Assembly: GCA_026713745.1 (NCBI GenBank)
Contig: JAPONU010000417.1
Span: 1 to 5,829, forward strand
DNA from: a bacterium
GTDB taxonomy: Bacteria > Actinomycetota > Acidimicrobiia > Acidimicrobiales > CATQHL01
Reading direction: 5' to 3'
DNA length: 5,829 bases
Positions within the stretch are counted from its first letter, which is position 1. Each line of letters opens with the position of its first letter. A model generated the notes under the pieces. It searched no databases, was not told where the DNA came from, and was given only the letters and a program-made list of their open reading frames with translations. The translations under genes and the position numbers were made by a program. This document shows positions 1 to 5,164 of the stretch, piece by piece.

Positions 1-730
1 AGCTGCGGGCTACCGCGTCGGGGTCCTGGACGTCGACGCCACGGGAGCGCAGGCCACCGCCGAGCGCATCGACGGCGCGGTGGCGCTGGGGGCCTCGGTC
101 AGTGACGAGGACGAGGTCGAGTCCGCGCTCGACGCCTTCGGCACCCCTGAGGTGCTCGTCAACAATGCCGGCATCGTCCGCTTCGGACCTCTCCTGGATC
201 TGCCTTCTGGTGACTTCCGCGCTGTCGTGGACGTGAACCTGGTCGGCACCTTCCTGTGCGGGCGGGCCGCGGCACGCCGCATGGCCGCCGCCGGGGGCGG
301 GCAGATCGTGAACGTGGCATCCATGAACGGCATCGCGCCCGGCCCCAATGCCGGCGCCTACGCCTCCACCAAGGCCGGCATCATCATGCTGACCCAGCAG
401 ATGGCGCTGGAGTGGTCGCGCCTGGGCGTCCGGGTCAACTGTGTTGCCCCCGGACTCATCGACGGCGGCATGTCGGCGCCCATCAACGCCGATCCGGTGC
501 TGCGGGCCGAGCGGGAGATCGCCGTGCCGCGAGGCCGCCTAGGCAGCACCACCGACATCGCCAAGGCCGTCCTGTGGCTGGCCTCAGCGGACTCCGACTA
601 CGTCTGCGGCCAGACGCTGCTGGTCGACGGCGGCATCACCATGTCGATCCTCTCGCACCTGCCCCGGCCGGCCAGCGTGGACGGCGTGGGCGACGAGGCG
701 CGCACACCCGGACGCTCGGCAGCGTCATGA
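1..730 (+). CDS. Short-chain dehydrogenase/reductase, 5' end outside window
   Basis: This is a classical SDR oxidoreductase, expected to interconvert an alcohol and a ketone with a nicotinamide cofactor in the cytoplasm. The reading frame is open from base 2, so the N-terminal strand and the TGxxxGxG dinucleotide-binding loop (roughly 20-30 codons) lie left of the window. Visible landmarks are an Asp at the end of the second strand (codon 29-31, usually a sign of NAD(H) preference), NNAG (161-172), catalytic Ser (320-322), and catalytic YASTK with Tyr at 359-361 and Lys at 371-373. The Ser-Tyr distance of 13 residues is the classical one. A VDGG motif is followed by a 31-residue tail ending at the TGA at 728-730, longer than usual for the family. 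The stop overlaps the next gene's ATG (ATGA). The GTG at position 80 is an internal codon, not the start. Family is certain; the substrate is unknown. Confidence 0.93.
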   Translation, partial: AAGYRVGVLDVDATGAQATAERIDGAVALGASVSDEDEVESALDAFGTPEVLVNNAGIVRFGPLLDLPSGDFRAVVDVNLVGTFLCGRAAARRMAAAGGGQIVNVASMNGIAPGPNAGAYASTKAGIIMLTQQMALEWSRLGVRVNCVAPGLIDGGMSAPINADPVLRAEREIAVPRGRLGSTTDIAKAVLWLASADSDYVCGQTLLVDGGITMSILSHLPRPASVDGVGDEARTPGRSAAS

Positions 731-1491
731 GACCTACAGACGGCATGTCGGTGCTCATCACCGGGGGCGGCTCGGGCATCGGCGAAGGCACCGCCGAGCA
801 CTTCACCGCAGCCGGCGCGTCGGTGACGATCACCGGGCGCCGGGCCGAGAAGCTCGAAGCCACCGCCGACCGGCTGGGCGATCGCTGCTGCGCCGTGGCG
901 GGCGACGTCACGGTGGCCACCGACCGCGAGCACGTGGTCGAGACGGCTGTGCGCCACGGCGGGGGGCGCCTCGACGTGCTCTTGAACAACGCCGGGAACA
1001 TGTACCGGGGACCGGTGGAAGAACTCTCCGAGGATCGGCTGCTGGACCTCTTCCACAGCAACGTGGTTGCACCCATGATGCTCTGCGGCCTCGCCGTTCC
1101 GCACCTGCGCCGCAGCCAGGGCTGCGTGCTGTTCGTGGGCTCGGTGCATACCAAGCGCAGCTTCCCCGGCGTCTCGCCGTACGCGGCAACCAAGGGGGCA
1201 CTCGAGACGCTCACCGGCGTTCTGGCCGCCGAATTGGGGCCGCAGGGCATCAGGGTGGGCTGCGTGCGCCCCGGCGCGGTGCTGACCGAGATCAACCAGC
1301 GGGCCGGGCTGTTCGACGACGAGCAGGCCGCGGCCCGGTTGGCGGCGATGTCGGGGGCCCACGCCCTCGGGCGCATCGGCACCGCCACCGAGATCGCCGA
1401 GGCCTTCGAATACCTGGCGCGGGCCGAATGGACCACCGGGGAGGTCCTCGTCGTGGACGGCGGGCTGGGACTGGGGGTCACCCATGACTGA
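727..1491 (+). CDS. Short-chain dehydrogenase/reductase, complete, probably NADP-dependent
   Basis: A complete 254-residue classical SDR. Motifs in order: TGGGSGIG at residues 12-19 (cofactor loop), GRR at 37-39 after the second strand (basic residues that usually bind the NADP 2'-phosphate), DV at 60-61, NNAG at 87-90, Asn112, Ser139, and the catalytic Tyr152/Lys156 in a YAATK context. RPG follows, and a VVDGG motif sits near the C-terminus. The full Asn-Ser-Tyr-Lys set argues for an active enzyme reducing a carbonyl or oxidising an alcohol. The start chosen is ATG 727, which overlaps the upstream TGA by four bases and suggests translational coupling. An alternative ATG at 745 would remove six residues, and neither has a strong ribosome binding site. 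The gene is not a close duplicate of its SDR neighbour: the tail and the cofactor-specificity residues differ. The substrate cannot be read from the sequence. Confidence 0.95.
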   Translation: MRPTDGMSVLITGGGSGIGEGTAEHFTAAGASVTITGRRAEKLEATADRLGDRCCAVAGDVTVATDREHVVETAVRHGGGRLDVLLNNAGNMYRGPVEELSEDRLLDLFHSNVVAPMMLCGLAVPHLRRSQGCVLFVGSVHTKRSFPGVSPYAATKGALETLTGVLAAELGPQGIRVGCVRPGAVLTEINQRAGLFDDEQAAARLAAMSGAHALGRIGTATEIAEAFEYLARAEWTTGEVLVVDGGLGLGVTHD

Positions 1492-1843
1492 GCCCCACCG
1501 GCGCAGCGCCCGGCAGGTCGTCGAGGACCATCTCGATTCCATCGGGACCGGCGACCCTGCCGCCATGGCCGCCGACTACGCCGCCGACGCCGTCCTGGTG
1601 CGCGGCGAGGCGTCCTATGTGGGCGCTGCGGTGATCTGCGAGTACTTCGAGTCCGTGCCCCGGCGGCTGGCAGGTGGCGAAGTGTCCTTCGGCGAGCGCA
1701 CCGACCACGGTGACGGTCGCGTATCGGTGCGCTGGCGCATCAGTGGCGGGCCCGCCGGCGGCACGTCCGGCTGCGACACCTTCACGGTCACGAGCGGCGC
1801 CATCTCGCACCAGTCCGTGGCGCTCGACCACGCCGACTTCTGA
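1484..1843 (+). CDS. NTF2-like / SnoaL-like small protein
   Basis: A 119-residue protein with the shape of the NTF2-like superfamily (ketosteroid isomerase, SnoaL cyclases, limonene-epoxide hydrolase type, and non-catalytic relatives). The N-terminal helix has the typical pattern of hydrophobic positions around HLDSIGTGD, followed by DYAADAVL at about residues 31-38. The C-terminal half has alternating strands with CDTFTV and a 'GAI' turn, as the curved sheet of this fold shows. In an ungapped by-eye alignment with bacterial ketosteroid isomerase, the catalytic Asp position falls on Arg40, so steroid-isomerase chemistry is unlikely. A cyclase, dehydratase, hydrolase or ligand-binding role is possible. 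ATG 1484 overlaps the upstream SDR stop by 8 nt, with a G-run at 1473-1477 as a weak ribosome site. Its place between an SDR and a P450 suggests it acts on an intermediate of the same pathway. Fold call is good; function is unknown. Confidence 0.82.
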   Translation: MTEPHRRSARQVVEDHLDSIGTGDPAAMAADYAADAVLVRGEASYVGAAVICEYFESVPRRLAGGEVSFGERTDHGDGRVSVRWRISGGPAGGTSGCDTFTVTSGAISHQSVALDHADF

Positions 1844-1871
1844 CCCGCCCCGCTGAACGACTCCCTACGAT

Positions 1872-1875
1872 GAGG
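1872..1875 (+). promoter_or_regulatory. Likely ribosome binding site of the P450 gene
   Basis: GAGG lies 8 nt before ATG 1884. It is the only purine-rich element in the 40-nt gap and supports that start over the out-of-frame ATG at 1870. Confidence 0.5.
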
Positions 1876-1883
1876 CGCCGACC

Positions 1884-3137
1884 ATGACCTCCACCACCAC
1901 CAACTCCGAGAACCCCACCGCGGCCGTCCCCCGGACCATCACCGTCGACACCTTCGCCGTGGCGCAACAGTGCTACCGCAACCGCGACCTGCGCCAGGGC
2001 TCCTACGACGAGGGTGACGTGGTCATGTCCGATGTGCTCATCAACCTGCACGGCGCCGAGCACCGCAACCGTCGGCGCCTGGAGAACCGCCTGTTCCGGC
2101 GCGACACCTTCTGGCACTACGAGCAGGACCTCTTCCCGGCCATCTTCACCGAGACCCTGGCGCCGCACCTGGCGGCGGGCCGCACCGAACTGGTGCGCTT
2201 CAGCCATCAGCTGATGATGAACCTGGCCGCCCTCACCGCGGGCGTGGACCGGCGAGAAGGCACGCCGGAGGAGACCTTCCGCCTCTACGACTACCTCATG
2301 CTGTTCATCGAGGGCGCCACGATCGCGCACCACACCGGCGACAAGGCCGCCAAGACGGCCGAGGTGGCCGGCGCGCTGGCAGCGTTCGGCGAGGAGTTCC
2401 TCTCTCCGGGCATCGAACGCCGCCGGGCGATCCTGGACCGCGTCGCCGCCGGCGAAGCGCCCGAGTCCGAACTGCCTCCCGACGTACTGAGCGTGCTGGT
2501 CCGCAACCAGGACAACCTCGACCTCACGCCCGAGATCATCTGCCGGGAGGTGGCCTTCTACATGCTGGCCGGCGCGCACACCAGCGCCACTGCCTTCACA
2601 CGGGCGATGCACAACATCTTCACCTGGCTCGAGCAACACCCCGAGGCCGCCGAACAGCCGCGCACCGACCGGCTCTTCTGCCAGCGCGCCACGCATGAGA
2701 CGATCCGGCTGCAGCCGTCCAGCCCGGTGGCGGTGCGCTGGGCCGAGGCCGACTTCGAACTCGCCGACGGCACCCCGGTGCGTACCGGCGACAAGGTCGT
2801 GATCGACCTGCCGACGGTGAACCGGGACCCCGCTGTGTTCGGCGACGACGCCGACGGGTTCAACCCGCTGCGGGAAGTTCACGACGGAGCACACCCGTGG
2901 GGCCTCAGCTTCGGGATGGGAATGCACGCCTGCATCGGCCAGGATCTGGCCGCAGGTGTGGTCCTGGACCCGGGCAGCGAGCTGGGTGGCCATCTGTTCG
3001 GGGTGACGCCGGTGGCGGTGCAGACGATGTTCGACCACGGCTGCATCCCCGATCCCGATGATCCCCCCGAGATGGACCCGTCCACGACGCGGCCATACTT
3101 CGGCCGTTACCCGGTGATCTTCACCCTCCGCACCTGA
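1884..3137 (+). CDS. Cytochrome P450 monooxygenase
   Basis: A 417-residue soluble bacterial-type P450 with no N-terminal membrane anchor. It should use heme, O2 and two electrons to hydroxylate or otherwise oxidise a small molecule. Landmarks: an H..R pair in a C-helix-like stretch near residues 60-64, I-helix AGAHTSA at 229-235 (oxygen-activating acid/Thr-type region), ExxR as ETIR at 272-275, an NRDP stretch at 313-316, and the heme-thiolate signature FGMGMHACIG at 343-352 with Cys350 as the iron ligand. After the Cys loop the L-helix region is unusual: it runs into a Pro/Gly-containing stretch and an acidic, proline-rich segment (about 389-399), then a final TRPYFGRYPVIF strand. The protein has the usual length for the family. 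ATG 1884 is preceded by GAGG. No ferredoxin or ferredoxin reductase gene is in view, so the redox partner must be encoded elsewhere. P450 identity is near certain; CYP family and substrate are unknown. Confidence 0.97.
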   Translation: MTSTTTNSENPTAAVPRTITVDTFAVAQQCYRNRDLRQGSYDEGDVVMSDVLINLHGAEHRNRRRLENRLFRRDTFWHYEQDLFPAIFTETLAPHLAAGRTELVRFSHQLMMNLAALTAGVDRREGTPEETFRLYDYLMLFIEGATIAHHTGDKAAKTAEVAGALAAFGEEFLSPGIERRRAILDRVAAGEAPESELPPDVLSVLVRNQDNLDLTPEIICREVAFYMLAGAHTSATAFTRAMHNIFTWLEQHPEAAEQPRTDRLFCQRATHETIRLQPSSPVAVRWAEADFELADGTPVRTGDKVVIDLPTVNRDPAVFGDDADGFNPLREVHDGAHPWGLSFGMGMHACIGQDLAAGVVLDPGSELGGHLFGVTPVAVQTMFDHGCIPDPDDPPEMDPSTTRPYFGRYPVIFTLRT

Positions 3138-3160
3138 GACGACCCCACACCACCGGTCCC

Positions 3161-3180
3161 CCGGCAGCGTGGGCAGCCGG
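3161..3180 (+). other. Small imperfect hairpin in the P450-oxidase gap
   Basis: CCGGC (3161-3165) can pair with GCCGG (3176-3180). Inside lie an A/A mismatch, two further GC pairs and a GTGG loop. There is no T-run after it, so it is not a standard intrinsic terminator. It starts 24 nt after the P450 stop. It could be an mRNA-processing or attenuating structure, or chance in GC-rich DNA. Confidence 0.25.
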
Positions 3181-3199
3181 CACGGCCCGAGCGGCAGAA

Positions 3200-3225
3200 C
3201 CCGACCGACGAATCCCGACCCACGA
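3200..3225 (+). repeat. Tandem 12-nt imperfect direct repeat in the intergenic region
   Basis: CCCGACCGACGA (3200-3211) and CCCGACCCACGA (3214-3225) match at 11 of 12 bases with a 2-nt spacer, about 30-55 nt before the heme-oxygenase-like gene start. A separate exact 10-nt repeat, ACGACCCCAC, occurs at 3139-3148 and 3222-3231, so it partly overlaps the second copy. Direct repeats here could be a regulator site, but the stretch is C-rich and low in complexity, so chance is a real alternative. Nothing else recognisable fills the 118-nt gap apart from the ribosome site and the weak hairpin. Confidence 0.35.
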
Positions 3226-3242
3226 CCCCACTCGAGAACCAC

Positions 3243-3248
3243 GGAGGA
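3243..3248 (+). promoter_or_regulatory. Strong ribosome binding site of the heme-oxygenase-like gene
   Basis: GGAGGA sits 7 nt before ATG 3256. It is the best Shine-Dalgarno match in the window. It decides for ATG 3256 and against the in-frame GTG at 3169, which would add a 29-residue low-complexity N-terminus. Confidence 0.85.
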
Positions 3249-3255
3249 GCACCAC

Positions 3256-3990
3256 ATGAGCGTTGCAACCCTGGCACCCAGCACCGACGAACTCGCCGCC
3301 TTGACCCCGGAGGACTTCGTGGGTCTCCTGCGGGCCGAACTCACCAAGCCCGGTTGCGGCATGGCCGACCACCCGATCGTGGCCGCCATGGAGGACGGCA
3401 GCATCACCGTCCCGCAGCTGGTGCTGTTCTGCGAGCAGTTCTACCTGCACATCTCGCGGATGCTTCCGTGGATCGGAGCCATCTACGTGAACTGCCCGTT
3501 CGAGGACGTGCGCACCACGCTGGTCAAGAACCTGGCCGAGGAGTGCATGGGCATCGAGACCGGCACGAAGGCCCATCCCGAGCTGCTGCTGGAGTGGGGC
3601 GCGGCGCTCGGCGGCGACGTCGACGCCATGCGCCGCGCCGAGCAACTGCCCGCCGGGCGCCGGCTCACGGAGTACTTCGAGTTCATGGGCCTGTGCCGCG
3701 ACTGGTGTGTGCCGCTGGCCGCCATCGGCATCGGGCTGGAGTCATTCGTCCCGGACACGTTCACCCGCATCGTGGCCGCCCAGAAGCAGAACTTCGGCAT
3801 GAGCGAGGAGGACCTGATCTTCTGGACGATGCACATCCTCGCCGACGCCGAGCACGGCGACGAGGGCATCGAGATCGTCTCGGAGTACGCCCGGACCCCC
3901 GAGCAGCGCGACGCCGTGTACCACTGCACCCTCGAGACGGGACGCCTCTTCTACGACATGTGGAACGTGTACCGGACCGTTCCGGCGTGA
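3256..3990 (+). CDS. Heme-oxygenase-like diiron oxidase/oxygenase (TenA/PqqC fold)
   Basis: A 244-residue, probably all-helical cytoplasmic protein of the TenA/PqqC/CADD-type heme-oxygenase-like superfamily. Seen in order: helix EQFYLHISRM at 60-69; NLAEECMGIETGTKAHPEL at 92-110, the usual EE...HPEL helix pair; Glu162 in a GLES helix; and HILADAEH at 193-200, an exact HxxxDxxH. Candidate metal ligands are Glu95 or Glu96, His107, Glu162, His193, Asp197 and His200. The spacings between His107, Glu162, His193, Asp197 and His200 fit those of diiron family members such as CADD and SznF. Relatives cleave C-C bonds, N-oxygenate amines or decarboxylate fatty acids, so the reaction cannot be named. 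The full ligand set argues against a TenA thiaminase. Seven cysteines, including CRDWC at 147-151, are notable. The gene has the strongest ribosome site here and overlaps the acyl-CoA dehydrogenase by GTGA. Its position next to a P450 suggests a second oxidation step on the same compound. Confidence 0.87.
   Translation: MSVATLAPSTDELAALTPEDFVGLLRAELTKPGCGMADHPIVAAMEDGSITVPQLVLFCEQFYLHISRMLPWIGAIYVNCPFEDVRTTLVKNLAEECMGIETGTKAHPELLLEWGAALGGDVDAMRRAEQLPAGRRLTEYFEFMGLCRDWCVPLAAIGIGLESFVPDTFTRIVAAQKQNFGMSEEDLIFWTMHILADAEHGDEGIEIVSEYARTPEQRDAVYHCTLETGRLFYDMWNVYRTVPA
3972..3985 (+). other. Hairpin just before the acyl-CoA dehydrogenase start
   Basis: CCGGA (3972-3976) and TCCGG (3981-3985) form a perfect 5-bp stem around a CCGT loop, ending one base before the GTG start at 3987. 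No Shine-Dalgarno sequence is visible there. A ribosome finishing the upstream gene would open the stem, which fits translational coupling of the two overlapping genes. It lies within coding sequence, so it may also be a by-product of codon choice. Confidence 0.4.
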
Positions 3991-5144
3991 TCGACCTGAC
4001 GCCCGAACAGGAGGCGCTCCGGGAGACCGTCGCCGCGCTCGCCGCCGACCTGTACGAACCCCAGGCCGCTTCCTGGGACGCCGAGCGCACGCCCTTCCCC
4101 GACGCCGAGCGACGCCGCCTGGCCGAGTTGGGGTACATGGGGATGGGCCTGCCGGCTGACTACGGGGGCGGCGGCGCCGACCTGCTGGACTCGCTCATCG
4201 TCATCGAGGAACTCGCCAAGGCCGCCCCCACGGCGGCGTTCGGGGTGTTCGAGGCCAACACCGGCCCGGCGCGGGTCGTGGATCTCTTCGGCACGCCCGA
4301 GCAGAAGCAACGCCTCCTTCCCCCCGTCGCCGCCGGTGAGGTGACGATGGCGATCACCATCTCCGAGCCCGACGCCGGCTCGGCCGCCACCGACATGACC
4401 ACCGCCGCGGCGCGCCAGGGCGACCACTATGTGATCAACGGCATGAAGCGCTGGTGCTCGGGGGCGGGGCACGCCGAGCAGTACCTTGTGTACCTACGCT
4501 TGGGCGACGAGCCCGGCGCCCGCTCGATCGGGGCCCTGGTGGTGGACCGCGACAGCGACGGGTTGAGCTTCGGACCCCAGGAGCGCCTCATGGGGTTCCG
4601 GGGCATCCCCTCGGCGGACATGTTCTTCGACGACGTGGCCGTTCCGGCAGAGAATCTGGTCATCGGCGCGGGCGGCTTCGGGCGGCTGTTCACGGCCTTC
4701 TCGATCGAGCGGCTCGGCAACGCCACCATGAGCCTCGCCATCGGCCAGGCCTGCCTGGACCTCTGCGCCGCGTACGTCACCGAGCGCCGCCAATTCGGCA
4801 AGGAGATCGTGGAGTTCCAGACGGTGCAGACCGCCCTGGCCGACATGATCCTGCAAGTGGAGGCGGCCCGGCTGCTGATCTACCGGGCGGCGGCGCGGGC
4901 GGGCCGCGGCGCGCCCCGGACGCTCGAGGCGTCCATGGCCAAGTGCTTCGCCAACGAGATGGCCAAGAAGGTCGCCGACGTGGCGGTGCAGCTGCACGGC
5001 GGCTACGGCTACAGCGAGGAATACGGAATCGAACGGCGCCTGCGCGACTCCCACGGCTGGGCCATCGCCGGCGGCACGCCCACCATCCAGAAGGTGCGGA
5101 TCGTCTCGGAGTACCTGCAGCGCCGCTTCAACCAGCGCGCCTGA
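3987..5144 (+). CDS. Acyl-CoA dehydrogenase
   Basis: A 385-residue FAD-dependent acyl-CoA dehydrogenase, full length for the family. It should introduce an alpha,beta double bond into an acyl-CoA and pass electrons to ETF (not in this window). Landmarks: N-terminal helical domain at about 1-115; ITISEPDAGS at 123-132 (FAD/substrate region); KRWCSGAGHA at 154-163; a DDVAVP strand at 215-220; RRQFGKEIVEFQTVQ at 267-281; and QLHGGYGYSEEYGIER at 335-350 followed by RD and GGT. The canonical C-terminal catalytic Glu (in 'EGT') is Gly362 here, while Glu241 in IERL matches the alternative helix-G catalytic Glu of isovaleryl- and long-chain enzymes. The gene is therefore probably active with that arrangement. 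The start is GTG 3987, overlapping the upstream TGA (GTGA). No ATG fits better: the next in-frame ATG is about 50 codons in and would remove part of the N-terminal domain. Substrate is unknown; a branched or bulky acyl-CoA is a guess. Confidence 0.95.
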   Translation: MIDLTPEQEALRETVAALAADLYEPQAASWDAERTPFPDAERRRLAELGYMGMGLPADYGGGGADLLDSLIVIEELAKAAPTAAFGVFEANTGPARVVDLFGTPEQKQRLLPPVAAGEVTMAITISEPDAGSAATDMTTAAARQGDHYVINGMKRWCSGAGHAEQYLVYLRLGDEPGARSIGALVVDRDSDGLSFGPQERLMGFRGIPSADMFFDDVAVPAENLVIGAGGFGRLFTAFSIERLGNATMSLAIGQACLDLCAAYVTERRQFGKEIVEFQTVQTALADMILQVEAARLLIYRAAARAGRGAPRTLEASMAKCFANEMAKKVADVAVQLHGGYGYSEEYGIERRLRDSHGWAIAGGTPTIQKVRIVSEYLQRRFNQRA

Positions 5145-5151
5145 CCGGCGG

Positions 5152-5163
5152 GCCCGGCCGGGC
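5152..5163. repeat. 12-bp GC palindrome just after the acyl-CoA dehydrogenase stop
   Basis: GCCCGGCCGGGC is a perfect palindrome starting 8 nt after the TGA at 5142-5144. It has no unpaired loop and no following T-run, so it is not a standard terminator. It sits right where the operon ends and the homology to a Uma2 protein begins, so it may mark a rearrangement junction or simply be GC-rich chance. Confidence 0.35.
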
Positions 5164-5164
5164 T

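Larger units (their letters stand above)
1..5144 (+). other. Predicted operon of six oxidative enzymes
   Basis: Six + strand genes follow one another with overlaps of 4 nt (727-730), 8 nt (1484-1491) and 4 nt (3987-3990) and gaps of 40 and 118 nt. Four of the six are oxidoreductases by visible motifs, one is a putative diiron oxidase and one is an NTF2-like protein, so a shared small-molecule pathway is likely. The first gene is cut by the left edge, so the promoter is not in view. The 118-nt gap before the heme-oxygenase-like gene is the only place inside the operon where a second promoter could fit, but I see no convincing -35/-10 pair there. The right end is set at the acyl-CoA dehydrogenase stop, because the next frame looks like a decayed, unrelated gene. 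Co-transcription is inferred from spacing only. Confidence 0.7.

Noticed and set aside
598..1566. Antisense open frame of 322 codons opposite the second SDR
   Set aside because: It has no recognisable motif and spans two overlapping + strand genes with strong family signatures. Treated as a shadow.
3161..3180. Intrinsic terminator after the P450 gene
   Set aside because: The stem is short with a mismatch, and no T-run follows, so it does not meet the criteria.
3169..3255. N-terminal extension of the heme-oxygenase-like protein from GTG 3169
   Set aside because: The extra 29 residues are low-complexity Pro/Arg/Thr, and a strong GGAGGA sits 7 nt before ATG 3256.
1788..3407. Long open frame of 539 codons on the - strand opposite the P450 gene
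   Set aside because: It mirrors the P450 and runs into the next gene. The translation is rich in Gly/Arg/His/Val with no domain motif, while the + strand has unmistakable P450 signatures. It is a by-product of GC-rich codon bias.
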